Assembly: GCA_016720805.1 (NCBI GenBank)
Contig: JADKJZ010000008.1
Location: 1 to 64,000, forward strand
DNA length: 64,000 bases
Source: Gemmatimonadota bacterium
GTDB taxonomy: Bacteria > Gemmatimonadota > Gemmatimonadetes > Gemmatimonadales > GWC2-71-9
Reading direction: 5' to 3'
Numbering within the stretch: the stretch's first letter is position 1; each line of letters starts with the position of its first letter. Made by a program: the position numbers and the translations under genes. Below the pieces are notes generated by a model that had not been told where the DNA came from, searched no databases, and saw only the letters and a program-made list of their open reading frames with translations. Shown in pieces: positions 1 through 8,941 of the stretch.

Positions 1-337
1 GCAGGTCCCAGCACGCCATGTCGATCGCCGACTTGACGTAGGGATGGCCGCGCATCGCCGAATCCATCCGTTCGTTCAGCTCACCCAACGCCAGCGGATC
101 GGCCCCGAGCAGCTGCGGCGCCAGTTCGGCGATGCCGGCCCGCGCGCCGCGCGCATACGCCGGCAGGTAGGCCGGCCCGAGCGGACAGATCTCGCCCCAG
201 CCCGTCAGCCCCGCGTCGGTCTCGACCGCGACCACGGTCGAATCGAACACCGAGACGGCGTTGCCACCCGACCACTTGTAGCTCCCCTCATGCAGCGGGA
301 GATCGATCTGGTACGCACGAATCGCGGTGATCTTCAC
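1..337 (-). CDS. Enolase-superfamily racemase/dehydratase, N-terminal part (hydroxyproline epimerase-like)
   Basis: Only the first 112 codons are in the window; the gene runs off the left edge. The visible part is the capping domain of the mandelate racemase/muconate-lactonizing branch: it opens VKITAIRAYQIDLPL, contains GLTGWGEICPLGPAYLPAY, and ends GHPYVKSAIDMACWDL, the usual entry to the barrel. The HEGSYKWSGG segment resembles enzymes acting on proline betaine or cis-3-hydroxyproline (family recall). The catalytic lysines and acidic metal ligands lie outside the window, so substrate cannot be decided. The GTG start overlaps the stop of the upstream exporter by 4 bases (GTGA), so the two are probably translated together and the exporter might serve the same pathway. 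Confidence 0.8.
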   Translation of the reverse strand, partial: MKITAIRAYQIDLPLHEGSYKWSGGNAVSVFDSTVVAVETDAGLTGWGEICPLGPAYLPAYARGARAGIAELAPQLLGADPLALGELNERMDSAMRGHPYVKSAIDMACWDL

Positions 338-1140
338 GCGGTCTTCTCCACTGGCGCCTGCGAGGAACGGAAGAGCGTGGCGGCCGTGTAGAGCAGCACC
401 ACCACCACGACCCACTTCACCATCGTGAGCGGCAACTCCTTCACCACGTACGCCGCCACCAGGACCCCGGGAATGCCGCCCACCGCCAACCCCGTGACGA
501 CGCGCTTGTCGTACCGACCCGACCTGTAGAAGCGGATCGCCGCCGCCGGCAGGATCAGCGAGGCCGATGCCGCCATGATCGGGAAGACCGCCTTCGAGTT
601 CATCCCGAGCATGTAGGTCATCGCCATCGTCGGTGCGTAGTTGCCGATGCCGAGCGAGGTCAGCGAGCCGATGATCAGCGAGCCGAGGACGGCGATCGCC
701 AGCGCCCCGCCGGTCAGGCCGATGGTCCCCTCGCTGAGCGAGAGGCTCATCGTGAGGCGGATCGCCATGAAGCCCGCGGTGACGAGCAGCGCAATCGCCA
801 TCGCCCGCTGGATGGTGCGACGCGGCCAGTGGACCACGATCCCCGTGCCGAACCACGCCCCGACGCCGCCGGCCAGCACCATGCTGATGATGGTCGGCTT
901 GTCGATCAGGCCGCCGAGCAGGATGATGAAGATCACGCACTCGAGGAGCGTCGGAATGGCATGCCCGACGTTCATCGTGCCCGGGATGTTCTCGTCATCG
1001 ACGATCCGGAAGAGGCGGAGCACGGCGGTCGTGGTCGCAAACGACCCGATGCCGAGCGTGTCCAGGAAGTCGGTGGCGAAGCCAAGGCCGAGGAGAGCGG
1101 GCCACGAGCGTGCGCCGGTGGTGGGGGCTGGTGCGGTCAT
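334..1140 (-). CDS. TSUP (TauE/SafE) family membrane permease
   Basis: A 268-residue, very hydrophobic protein with about eight membrane segments and the paired-repeat look of the TauE/SafE family, which exports sulfite, sulfoacetate or other small organic anions. The first half carries LLGLGFATDFLDTLGIGSF and the second half repeats the pattern at SLIIGSLTSLGIGNYAP, the typical internal duplication. A GTG lies directly before the chosen ATG; GGAG sits 5 bases from the ATG but only 2 from the GTG, so the ATG is preferred. It precedes and overlaps the enolase-superfamily gene, suggesting transport linked to that catabolic enzyme. Substrate is not predictable from sequence. Confidence 0.85.
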   Translation of the reverse strand: MTAPAPTTGARSWPALLGLGFATDFLDTLGIGSFATTTAVLRLFRIVDDENIPGTMNVGHAIPTLLECVIFIILLGGLIDKPTIISMVLAGGVGAWFGTGIVVHWPRRTIQRAMAIALLVTAGFMAIRLTMSLSLSEGTIGLTGGALAIAVLGSLIIGSLTSLGIGNYAPTMAMTYMLGMNSKAVFPIMAASASLILPAAAIRFYRSGRYDKRVVTGLAVGGIPGVLVAAYVVKELPLTMVKWVVVVVLLYTAATLFRSSQAPVEKTA

Positions 1141-1255
1141 CACGACTCCGGAGGGGGATTGGCTGGAACGATCGGCCGGCGAGGAGTATGTCGCCGGGGT
1201 GGGGCGAAGTCCAGCGACCGCGCCGGGAGACGCGGTCGGTCAGGCGAGGACGGCG

Positions 1256-2923
1256 TCAGCTGCCGACGAGCGCGGGCTTCCGCCGGTCCGACGGAATGGC
1301 CGGGTAGATCGGTTGGTACATCCGGTCGGCCACCCACGACTCGATGTCGTCGGGGACTTCGACCGTCGCCAACCCTTCCTCGAGGGCCACGCGCACGACA
1401 GCCGACGCGATGGCGACGGAGGTGGTGCGAATCGTCTCGAGCGCAGGAAAGAGCGCGCCCTGCGAGAGGTCGTGCGGACTGACCGTGGCCGCGAGTGCCC
1501 GGGCGGCCGCGAGGAACATCCCGTCGCTCACCGCGGTGGCCTGCGTGGCCACGACACCCAACCCCAGACCCGGGAAGATGTAGACATTGTTGGCCTGTCG
1601 TGGGACAAAGTCCTGCCCGTCAAGCGAAACCGGCGCCGCCGGGGAGCCGCTCGCAAAGAGCGCACGCCCCCCGGTCCACCGATACGCCTCTTCCGAGGTG
1701 CACTCCGCCTTCGACGTCGGATTCGACAGCGCAAAGATGATCGGCCGCGCCGTCACCTCGGCCATCGCCGTGATCACCGGCTCCGAGAACGCGCGTGACT
1801 GCGCCGCCACGCCGATCAGTGCCGTCGGCCTGAGGGTGCGGACCGCCGCCTCGAGTGTGGCAATCGTGGGGTGGTCGTGCGCGAACGGCAGCTTGTGCGG
1901 CTGGAGGTCGCTGCGGGACGACTCCACCAGCCCCTTCGAGTCGAGGAACCAGCAGCGCCGCCTCGCCTCGGCCTCGGGCAGCCCGTCCTCCATCATCGCC
2001 TTCACGATCAATTCACCGATCCCGGTGGCGGCCGCGCCGGCGCCGTAGAAGAGCACCTGCTGGTCGCGAAGCGCCCCGCCGAGCGCACGACACGCCGAGT
2101 AGAGGCCCGCGAGCGTGACGGCCGCCGTCCCCTGGATGTCGTCATTGAAGGAACGGATGCGATTGCGGTGGGCCGCAAGCAGGCGGAAGGCGTTGTCGGT
2201 GGCGAAATCCTCCCACTGGAGCAGCGCGCTCGGGAAGACCTCGCGGACCGCGTCGACGAACTCTTCCGCGAGCTCGGCATAGGCCGCGCCGCGCAGTCGC
2301 GGCTCGGCGATGCCCGGGTAGAAGGTCGATTCGCGCAGCGCGACGTTGTCGGTGCCGACATCGAACATCACCGGGAGGCAACGGGTCGGATCGATCCCGG
2401 CACAGGCCGTGTACAGCGCCAGTTTGCCGAGCGGGATGCCCATCCCCTGCGCGCCAAGATCGCCGAGGCCGAGGATCCGTTCGCCATCGGTCACGACCAG
2501 CACGTCGACATCGCGGACGGGCCAGTTCGCCAGGACTTCGCGGACCCGGCCACGATCCCGGGCGGTAATGTAGAGACCGCGCGGTCGGCCGAAGATCTCG
2601 CCGAAGTGTTCGCAGGCCTCTCCGACGGTGGGGGTATAGACGATCGGCATCAATTCGCTGATGTGGTCGATCAGCGCGCGGTAGTACACCGTCTGGTTGC
2701 GATCCATGAGCCGCGCCAGCGTGATGTACTTGCCGAGCGGCGTCGCGGTGCGGCGCAGGTTGAGCAGCGTCCGCTGGACCTGCTCCTCGAGCGTGAAGAC
2801 GCGCGCCGGCAGCAGGCCGTGGAGGCCGTAGGCGTCGCGTTCCTCCAGCGTAAAGGCGCTACCGCGGTTCAGGTGCGGATTGCGGAGCAGGTCGTAACCA
2901 CGAGGTGCAGAAAGCGGGGACAT
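1256..2923 (-). CDS. maeA: NAD-dependent malic enzyme
   Basis: A 555-residue protein of normal length for the large malic enzyme family, which oxidatively decarboxylates malate to pyruvate in the cytoplasm. Recognisable blocks are MPIVYTPTVGEAC with the catalytic tyrosine, GIPLGKLALYTACAGI with the catalytic lysine region, QWEDFATDNAF and FNDDIQGTAAVTLAG with the divalent metal ligands, FYGAGAAATGIGEL for nucleotide binding, and FALSNPTSKAECTSEEAY near the C-terminus. An in-frame earlier start exists at 2953, but the ATG at 2923 has GGAGT five bases upstream and clears the stop of the preceding MFS gene at 2943, so it is preferred. It probably belongs to the same minus-strand transcript as the genes up to 6350. 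Confidence 0.93.
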   Translation of the reverse strand: MSPLSAPRGYDLLRNPHLNRGSAFTLEERDAYGLHGLLPARVFTLEEQVQRTLLNLRRTATPLGKYITLARLMDRNQTVYYRALIDHISELMPIVYTPTVGEACEHFGEIFGRPRGLYITARDRGRVREVLANWPVRDVDVLVVTDGERILGLGDLGAQGMGIPLGKLALYTACAGIDPTRCLPVMFDVGTDNVALRESTFYPGIAEPRLRGAAYAELAEEFVDAVREVFPSALLQWEDFATDNAFRLLAAHRNRIRSFNDDIQGTAAVTLAGLYSACRALGGALRDQQVLFYGAGAAATGIGELIVKAMMEDGLPEAEARRRCWFLDSKGLVESSRSDLQPHKLPFAHDHPTIATLEAAVRTLRPTALIGVAAQSRAFSEPVITAMAEVTARPIIFALSNPTSKAECTSEEAYRWTGGRALFASGSPAAPVSLDGQDFVPRQANNVYIFPGLGLGVVATQATAVSDGMFLAAARALAATVSPHDLSQGALFPALETIRTTSVAIASAVVRVALEEGLATVEVPDDIESWVADRMYQPIYPAIPSDRRKPALVGS

Positions 2924-2942
2924 CAGGACTCCAGGCCGGGGG

Positions 2943-4451
2943 TCAATCCGCAACCGCCACCCGCTGCATGTCGCGGGTCACTGTGCGGAGGGCTCCCAGC
3001 ATCACCACACCACCGATCAACGCAACCGTCGGGAGCAACAGCACGGCGCGATCCAGGCCAAAACGATCCGAAAGCGCTCCGATGAGCGGCAGCGCAATGG
3101 CGTCACCCGCCAGATGGATGAACAGAAGATAGGCGCCGATCACCGTGGCGCCGATTCGGGCCGGCACGACATCGAAAATGACGGCGGCCATCGGTCCGTT
3201 GTACCAGGAGAGGCAGAAAAAGGCGACTACAAAGATCGGAATAAAGGTGTCGAGGTCACGGACCGTCATCAGCCAGATCGCGAGGGGGCCGCCAATCACC
3301 AGCCCGAGCGAGACGGTGATCACTCGTGCCCGGTTGGTGAACTTCGACAGGTACTCCGCGATGAAGCCGCCCGCCAACGCCCCGAGCGTGCCGGAGAGAA
3401 GGCCCCACTTGCCGAGGAGGGCCGCCCCTTCCGCCGAAGTCAGCGTGAAGGTCCGGGTCATGTAGGTCGGTCCCCAGCCTACGATGCCGTTCATCCCGAA
3501 GGAGATCGCCGCGCCCGCGAGGAAGACGTAGACCAGCGTCGGGGTCGCCAGCACCAGCCGGCCGGCATGGACGAGGTCGTCGACCGCGCTCTCGAGCTCG
3601 GGCGTGAAGGGCGTCTCCTCGCGGCGATCGCTGCGCACGAGCCGGACCCAGCGGTAGATCGTCAGGGCCAGGCCCACGGCGACGGCGCCGGCGAGCACGG
3701 CGGCATCGGCCTTCGAGTCGGCGCCGTACCGGATGGTGAGGATCCACGCCGCGATGAGCCCCGCGGTGGTCAGCACGATCAGCGCGAGGAATTGCCGAAT
3801 GAAGCCGCGCACCCCGATCTCCAGTTCCGCCATGAAGGAACGGAAGGTCATCGGCGTTTCGGTGCGTGTCGGGTCGACGAGCCGCGTTACCAGCACCGCG
3901 CAGAGGAAGCCGGGCAGCCCCACCGCCATGAAGGCGACGCGCCAGCCGTAGATGCTCTCGAGCCAGCCGCCGAGCAGCAGGCCGAGCACCCCGCCGACGG
4001 GGATGCCCGCCGAGAGGATCGCCATGGCGACCGGCCGCTTCTTGCCGGGGAAATAGTCGGCGACCATCGACGACGACGCCGGCCCGAATGCGGCCTCGCC
4101 GATTCCGACCGCCGCTCGGCAGATGAACAGCTGCCAGAAGGAGCGCACCAATCCGCCGAGGGCGGTGAAGGCGCTCCAGATCGCGACGCCACCGGCGATG
4201 ACCGTCTTGCGGCTGCGCAGGTCGCTGAGCACGCCGAGGGGGAGCGCGGCAATCGAGAAGACCAGGATGTAGGCCGAGCCGAGCCAGCCAAGCTGGGTGT
4301 CGGTCAGCATCAGGTCGCGCTTGATCGGCTCGAACAACGCGAAGATCACGTTGCGATCGAGGTAGTTGAGCAGGTTGACCACGGCCAACAGGGCGAGCGC
4401 CGCCCAGGAGTTGGAACGGCGCGTCGCGATGGCCCGTTCCTCGGTGTTCAG
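2943..4451 (-). CDS. MFS transporter, spinster/sugar-phosphate-like
   Basis: A protein of about 500 residues with 12 predicted membrane segments. The first helix region reads LLNYLDRNVIFALFEPIK, followed by the MFS loop motif GVLSDLRSRK and the second-helix block GIGEAAFGPASSSMVADYFP, typical of the spinster-like and hexuronate-like MFS branch. The substrate is unknown. The reading frame has no ATG, GTG or TTG before the first helix; a CTG overlapping the stop of the LOG gene (CTGA) with GGTGGAG just before it is the best start, the alternative being a TTG inside the first helix. A gap of only 19 bases separates its stop from malic enzyme, so it may import a C4 or related acid for that enzyme (inference). 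Confidence 0.82.
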   Translation of the reverse strand: MNTEERAIATRRSNSWAALALLAVVNLLNYLDRNVIFALFEPIKRDLMLTDTQLGWLGSAYILVFSIAALPLGVLSDLRSRKTVIAGGVAIWSAFTALGGLVRSFWQLFICRAAVGIGEAAFGPASSSMVADYFPGKKRPVAMAILSAGIPVGGVLGLLLGGWLESIYGWRVAFMAVGLPGFLCAVLVTRLVDPTRTETPMTFRSFMAELEIGVRGFIRQFLALIVLTTAGLIAAWILTIRYGADSKADAAVLAGAVAVGLALTIYRWVRLVRSDRREETPFTPELESAVDDLVHAGRLVLATPTLVYVFLAGAAISFGMNGIVGWGPTYMTRTFTLTSAEGAALLGKWGLLSGTLGALAGGFIAEYLSKFTNRARVITVSLGLVIGGPLAIWLMTVRDLDTFIPIFVVAFFCLSWYNGPMAAVIFDVVPARIGATVIGAYLLFIHLAGDAIALPLIGALSDRFGLDRAVLLLPTVALIGGVVMLGALRTVTRDMQRVAVAD

Positions 4452-5215
4452 AACTCCACCGCCGTGATGCCCAGGCGGTCGCGTGCGTCCATGATCGTCT
4501 TGACCACCACCTGCGGGTCGTCGGTGACCGTGAAGAGGCGAAGTTCCGGGGTCGAGATGTAGCCGTCGTCCACCATCCGCTGGTGGATCCAGTCCACCAT
4601 CCCGCGCCAGTACTCCGTGCCGAAGAGCACCACCGGGAAGTCGGTGACCTTGCCCGTCTGGATGAGCGTGAGGGACTCGAACAGCTCGTCGAGCGTGCCG
4701 AAGCCGCCCGGGAAGACGACGAAGCCGATCGCATACTTGACGAACATCGTCTTGCGCACGAAGAAGAACTTGAAGTCGAGCGACGACGTCAGGTACGGAT
4801 TGACCCGCTGCTCGTGCGGCAGCTCGATGTTGCAGCCGATCGAGATGCCCTCCGCCTCGAAGGCGCCCTTGTTGGCGGCCTCCATGATGCCGGGCCCGCC
4901 GCCGGTGATCACCGGGACGCCGGCCTTGGCGAAGAGTCGCGCGGTCTCCTCGGCAGCGAGGTACATCGGATGGTCGGGCTTGGTGCGCGCCGAGCCGAAG
5001 ATCGAGACGCCGCCCGCGACCGACTGCAGGTTCTCGAAGCCCCAGACGAACTCGCCGAGGATGCGCAGCACCCGCCACGAGTCGGACGAGCGGCGGATCT
5101 TGAGCGTCTCCTCGTCGAGCGGAATGTTGAGGAGGTTCTCGTCCTGCGTCGGCTTGCGCGGAGTCTTGAGGTCGTGCGCCTGCTCGGGATGGCTCGTCGC
5201 CTTGCTCTCAGACAT
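4448..5215 (-). CDS. LOG family protein (TIGR00730; cytokinin-riboside monophosphate hydrolase-like)
   Basis: A 255-residue Rossmann-fold protein. The two diagnostic motifs are present: GGGPGIMEAANKGAF and FPGGFGTLDELFE (PGGxGTxxE). Members hydrolyse nucleoside 5'-monophosphates to base and ribose phosphate; bacterial roles range from purine salvage to cytokinin release. It is the longer form with an N-terminal extension of about 60 residues before SVAGGVSIFGSAR. The ATG at 5215 overlaps the aminotransferase stop by 8 bases, showing translational coupling, and its own stop overlaps the following MFS start. Confidence 0.88.
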   Translation of the reverse strand: MSESKATSHPEQAHDLKTPRKPTQDENLLNIPLDEETLKIRRSSDSWRVLRILGEFVWGFENLQSVAGGVSIFGSARTKPDHPMYLAAEETARLFAKAGVPVITGGGPGIMEAANKGAFEAEGISIGCNIELPHEQRVNPYLTSSLDFKFFFVRKTMFVKYAIGFVVFPGGFGTLDELFESLTLIQTGKVTDFPVVLFGTEYWRGMVDWIHQRMVDDGYISTPELRLFTVTDDPQVVVKTIMDARDRLGITAVEF

Positions 5216-6350
5216 TCCGGAACGCCTCCAGCATCGCGCGATGGTCATCGGCGACGTTGTAGAAGTACGGGGAGACGCGGACATGGCCCGGCCGCGCATC
5301 CACGATGAAGCCCGCATCCGCCAGCCGTGCCACATCGCGCCGCGGGTCATTGCTGGGCAGCATGACGATCGCGCTGCGCCATGCGGGGGTGGCCGCGACC
5401 TTCGGCGTGAGTCCCATCGCGCGCGCCGCGTCGATCAGGTCCTCGGTGAGCGCGGAGGTCACCGTGCGGATCGTCTCGGCGCCGGCCGCCTCGAGCACGT
5501 CGAGCCCGCCCAGCTGCGTCACCACTGGCAGCAATGGCGGCGTCCCCGCTTCGAAGCGGCGGGCATCGTCGTGCGGCGTGAAGTGGCGCGGGTCGAAGGC
5601 GAACTGATCACGGTGCGCAAACCAGCCGCTGGCCAGAGGCGCGAGCTCGTGGGTCGTCTCGGCGCGCGCGTAGAGGAACGTGATCCCGGTGCCGCCCAGC
5701 ATCCACTTGAGTCCGCCCGAGGCGTAGAAGTCGACACCGGCCGCGTGCACGTCGACCGGCAGCTGCCCGACGCCGTGATACCCATCGATGAACGACAGCG
5801 CACCGTGACGGGAAGCGATCTCGCCGATGGCGGCGATATCCTGGATCGCGCCGGTGGTGAAGTAGACGTGCGAAGTGATCACCATCGCGGTCTGGTCGTT
5901 GACCGCCGCCTCGAACGCCTCCAGTGGCACCGAGATGCCATCGGGACTCTCCAGGATCACCAGGTCGACGTCCCGCGGCAGCCACTGATAGGGCACTGTC
6001 GGGAAGTCGAGGGCGGTGGTCACCACGCGCCGCCTGGTGCTGGTGTCGAGCGCCGAAGCGACCACGCCGAGAATGCTCGACATCGAAGGGTGCAGGGCGA
6101 TTTCGCTGGCGCTGGCACCGATCAGCGCGCCGAGGCGGCTGCGCAACTCGGCGAGGTCGCCCCACCAGGTCTCGTACCAGTTGGCGGCACCGCGGAGTTC
6201 CCACTGGTCGAGATGCGCGTCAATCCGCCGGCGCGAGGCGCGCGAGAGCGCCCCGAGCGAGCAGGAATTGAGGTAGGTGGTCCGCTCGAGAATGGGGAAT
6301 TCGGAGCGCCAGCTCACCAGGGGGTGCGGGAGGGGGGCGGCCATGGTCAT
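5208..6350 (-). CDS. Class V aminotransferase-fold PLP enzyme (kynureninase/isopenicillin-N epimerase-like)
   Basis: A 380-residue PLP enzyme of fold type I. The N-terminus has ERTTYLNSCSLGALS, the usual entry strand; FIDGYHGVGQLPVDVHAAGVDFYASGGLKWMLGGTG contains the cofactor aspartate and Schiff-base lysine in context DFYASGGLKW. The C-terminal domain ends with DARPGHVRVSPYFYN, as in kynureninase-like and epimerase-like members. Substrate cannot be assigned. The ATG at 6350 is preferred; another ATG lies at 6344. A TATATT box 8 bases upstream suggests a near-leaderless transcript that starts the minus-strand operon down to the enolase-family gene. Confidence 0.85.
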   Translation of the reverse strand: MTMAAPLPHPLVSWRSEFPILERTTYLNSCSLGALSRASRRRIDAHLDQWELRGAANWYETWWGDLAELRSRLGALIGASASEIALHPSMSSILGVVASALDTSTRRRVVTTALDFPTVPYQWLPRDVDLVILESPDGISVPLEAFEAAVNDQTAMVITSHVYFTTGAIQDIAAIGEIASRHGALSFIDGYHGVGQLPVDVHAAGVDFYASGGLKWMLGGTGITFLYARAETTHELAPLASGWFAHRDQFAFDPRHFTPHDDARRFEAGTPPLLPVVTQLGGLDVLEAAGAETIRTVTSALTEDLIDAARAMGLTPKVAATPAWRSAIVMLPSNDPRRDVARLADAGFIVDARPGHVRVSPYFYNVADDHRAMLEAFRNV

Positions 6351-6399
6351 TGGCCTGCAATATAGGCCCCTCGGGTCGATCTCCGACCCGCCGCGCCGG

Positions 6400-6405
6400 T
6401 ATATT
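6400..6405 (+). promoter_or_regulatory. Leaderless -10 box before the NADH dehydrogenase operon
   Basis: TATATT lies exactly 6 bases before the ATG at 6412, which would place the transcript start at or next to the A of the ATG. No purine-rich ribosome site is present between box and start. The same geometry recurs at five other starts in this window. A second TATATT on the opposite strand (6359-6364) serves the divergent aminotransferase gene. Confidence 0.55.
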
Positions 6406-6411
6406 CCGGGC

Positions 6412-6702
6412 ATGGCCGAGCCTCACGCCCCCGACCCCCGGTATCGCGGTTCCTGGTCCGCGCTGTTCGGGGCGCTGACCCTCCGGGCGCTGGCCTCGCC
6501 GCGTACCGCCGTCGACCTGCTGCGCACCGGCTGGGCCTTCCGGCGCCGCGATTGGTGGCGGCAAGCTCCCTTCCTGCCCGTCCCCGATGGGACCTATCTC
6601 CGCTGGCGGATGTACACCGCCTATGGAGACGAGTCGGCAGTGCCCCCGGCGGAAGACGTCGTTCGCTTCGCTCGCTGGCGGCGGGAGACGATGGGCTGCT
6701 GA
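6412..6702 (+). CDS. Small conserved-looking protein of unknown function
   Basis: A 96-residue, Arg- and Trp-rich protein that I do not recognise. It begins MAEPHAPDPRYRGSW and contains one moderately hydrophobic segment, ALFGALTLRALASPRTAV, followed by WAFRRRDWWRQAPFLPVPDG and a WRMYTAYGDES block. There is no signal peptide, metal motif or clear membrane helix. It is first in the ndh-queG operon: its TGA shares one base with the ATG of the NADH dehydrogenase (TGATG). The TATATT box 6 bases ahead supports the chosen ATG. The basic aromatic patches would suit a membrane- or nucleic-acid-associated role, but this is not established. Confidence 0.7.
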   Translation: MAEPHAPDPRYRGSWSALFGALTLRALASPRTAVDLLRTGWAFRRRDWWRQAPFLPVPDGTYLRWRMYTAYGDESAVPPAEDVVRFARWRRETMGC

Positions 6703-7997
6703 TGCCTGACCGCACCGCGCGTCCGCATGTCGTCGTGATCGGCGGCGGCTTCGCCGGGCTGTACCTGGCCCGGGGGCTCGCGCGCGCCGAGGTGCAGGTG
6801 ACGCTGGTCGACCGGCGGAATCACCACCTCTTCCAGCCGATGCTCTATCAGGTCGCGGCGGCGGCGCTCTCGCCCAAGGACATTGCCGCCCCGATCCGCT
6901 CGATCCTCCGCAACCAGGCGAACGTCGAGGTGTTGCTCGCCGAGGTGACGCGCGTGGACGCCGACGCGCGCCTGGTCCACCTCGACGTCGGGACGCAACT
7001 GGCGTACGACTACTGCGTGGTGGCCACGGGCGCGCGCCACTCCTACTTCGGCCACACCGAGTGGGAGCGCTTTGCCCCGGGACTCAAGAGCGTCGAGGAC
7101 GCACTCGACATCCGCCGGCGGATCCTGATCGCGTTCGAGCGCGCTGAGCGCGAGCCCGATCCCGCCAAGCGGCACCAGTACCTGACCTTCGTCGTGATCG
7201 GTGGTGGGCCGACCGGCGTCGAGATGGCGGGGGCGATCGCCGAGATTCGCCGCTTTGCACTCTCGCGCGACTTCCGGCACATCGATCCGCGTGAGGCCAC
7301 CGTGATGTTGGTGGAGGGCGGGCCGCGCCTGCTGCCCTCTTATCCCCCCGCGCTCTCGGCGCGCGCCAAGGCCGACCTCCGGGCACTTGGCGTCGAAGTG
7401 CGCGAGAACACCCTGGTCACCGGCATCACCGCGGCGTCGGTCGAGGCCGCCGGCTGGGTGATTCCGACGACCACCGTGGTCTGGGCTGCCGGCAATCAGG
7501 CCTCGCCGCTGCTCAAGACGCTCGGCGCCCCGCTCGACAGCCAGGGTCGCGCCCTGGTCGAGCCCGACTGCACGGTACCCGGCCACCCGGAACTCTTCGT
7601 GCTGGGGGATGCCGCCGCGTTCCTGCACCAGAGCGGGCGGAGTGGCCCGCTCCCCGGCGTCTGTCCGGTGGCGATGCAGATGGGGCAGTACGCCGCGTCC
7701 GCGATCAGGAATGACCTCGCCGGCAAGGCACGCGTCCCGTTCTCGTATTGGGACAAGGGACAGCTGGCGGTGATCGGTCGCGGCCACGCCGTCGCCGATC
7801 TCGGCAAGCTCACCTTCGCCGGCGTGACGGCGTGGATGGTGTGGGCCTTCGTGCACATTTTCTTCCTCGTCTCGTTCCGCAACCGGGTGATGGTGCTGCT
7901 GGAATGGATGTGGTCGTACGTGCGCTATGCGCCTGGTGCCCGCCTCATCACCGGCGAAACGGCGGAATACGCCGCGCGAGTACCGGGGCGTCGGTGA
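6702..7997 (+). CDS. ndh: Type II NADH dehydrogenase (NDH-2)
   Basis: A 431-residue single-subunit flavoprotein that passes electrons from NADH to quinone without pumping protons. Motifs: VIGGGFAGLYLARGL for FAD near the N-terminus, RNHHLFQPMLYQVA typical of NDH-2, VIGGGPTGVEMAGAIAE for NADH around residue 165, and FVLGDAAAFL for the second FAD contact. The C-terminal AWMVWAFVHIFFLVSFRNRVMVLLEWMWSYV stretch is the membrane-anchoring amphipathic region seen in bacterial NDH-2. It is translationally linked to the small upstream gene (TGATG) and to queG (GTGA). Confidence 0.93.
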   Translation: MPDRTARPHVVVIGGGFAGLYLARGLARAEVQVTLVDRRNHHLFQPMLYQVAAAALSPKDIAAPIRSILRNQANVEVLLAEVTRVDADARLVHLDVGTQLAYDYCVVATGARHSYFGHTEWERFAPGLKSVEDALDIRRRILIAFERAEREPDPAKRHQYLTFVVIGGGPTGVEMAGAIAEIRRFALSRDFRHIDPREATVMLVEGGPRLLPSYPPALSARAKADLRALGVEVRENTLVTGITAASVEAAGWVIPTTTVVWAAGNQASPLLKTLGAPLDSQGRALVEPDCTVPGHPELFVLGDAAAFLHQSGRSGPLPGVCPVAMQMGQYAASAIRNDLAGKARVPFSYWDKGQLAVIGRGHAVADLGKLTFAGVTAWMVWAFVHIFFLVSFRNRVMVLLEWMWSYVRYAPGARLITGETAEYAARVPGRR

Positions 7998-8941
7998 CGC
8001 CTCCCACGCTTGCCGAGGTGCAGGTCGAGGCGGCGCGTCTCGGCTTCGTCGCGTGCGGCGTGGCGTCGCTGGAGCCGAGCCGCCGCGCCGATGCGCTCGA
8101 TGCGTGGCTTGCCAGCGGCCGTGCCGGCACCATGCGCTATCTCCATCGGCAGGCGAAGAAGCGGAAGCAGCCGGCGCTGGTTCACCCCGAGGCGCGCAGC
8201 GCGGTGATGGTGCTCGACAACTACGCCGCGGCCTCCGACGAACAGCCGCAGCCGGGCGATGCCTTCAAGGTGGCGTCCTACGCGCGCGGCACCGACTATC
8301 ACCTGGTGACGCTCGGCCGCTTGCTGGCGCTGAAGGAGTGGCTGATCAGTCGCGGGGCCAGCTTCACCAGTGCGTGGGTCGATGACGGACCGGTCCCCGA
8401 GCGTGAACTGGCCGAACGCGCCGGCCTCGGCTGGATCGGCAAGAACGCCATGCTCATCAACCCGCGCCTTGGCTCGTGGACCTTCATCGGCTCGGTCTTC
8501 ACCGATCTGGTCATTCCCGCGGACGCTGCGGTCGACACCGATCGCTGTGGCAGCTGCACCCGCTGCCTCGATGCCTGTCCCACCGAGGCGATCGTGGCCC
8601 CGCGCGTCCTCGACGCCACACGCTGCCTCTCGTACCTGAGCATCGAGTACAAGCCCGATCCGCCCCCCGAGCTCGATGGACGGTGGGCGGAGTGGGCCTT
8701 CGGCTGCGACATCTGCAACAGCGTCTGCCCCTGGAACGAGAAGTTTGCGGAGCCGACGACGATTGCCGACTTCCGCCGCCGCCCGCACCCCGACCGTCGT
8801 GATCCCGCTGCGTTCGACACCCTCGACGACGCGGAATTCACCCGGCGCTACGCCGATTCACCCCTGGCGCGTCCCGGTCTGGTCCGGATGCGCCGCAACG
8901 TGCGGCACGCCACGGCGGGCCGCCAGGATGCCGAGTCATGA
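7994..8941 (+). CDS. queG: Epoxyqueuosine reductase QueG
   Basis: A 315-residue iron-sulfur enzyme for the last step of queuosine synthesis in tRNA, which reduces epoxyqueuosine and uses cobalamin. Two [4Fe-4S] clusters are visible: CGSCTRCLDACPT (about residues 185-195) and CDICNSVCPWN (about 238-247), with a further Cys at 211. The conserved AWVDDGPVPERELAERAGLGWIGKN block is in place. GTG is used as start with a 4-base overlap to ndh; an upstream in-frame extension would run through ndh and is rejected. It is shorter at the C-terminus than forms carrying HEAT-like repeats. Its use of B12 fits the cobalamin-dependent MetH in the same window. Confidence 0.94.
   Translation: MTPPTLAEVQVEAARLGFVACGVASLEPSRRADALDAWLASGRAGTMRYLHRQAKKRKQPALVHPEARSAVMVLDNYAAASDEQPQPGDAFKVASYARGTDYHLVTLGRLLALKEWLISRGASFTSAWVDDGPVPERELAERAGLGWIGKNAMLINPRLGSWTFIGSVFTDLVIPADAAVDTDRCGSCTRCLDACPTEAIVAPRVLDATRCLSYLSIEYKPDPPPELDGRWAEWAFGCDICNSVCPWNEKFAEPTTIADFRRRPHPDRRDPAAFDTLDDAEFTRRYADSPLARPGLVRMRRNVRHATAGRQDAES

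Noticed and set aside
3114..6365. Plus-strand frames opposite the MFS, LOG and aminotransferase genes
   Set aside because: Charged, repetitive antisense translations; the minus strand carries conserved motifs in all three genes.
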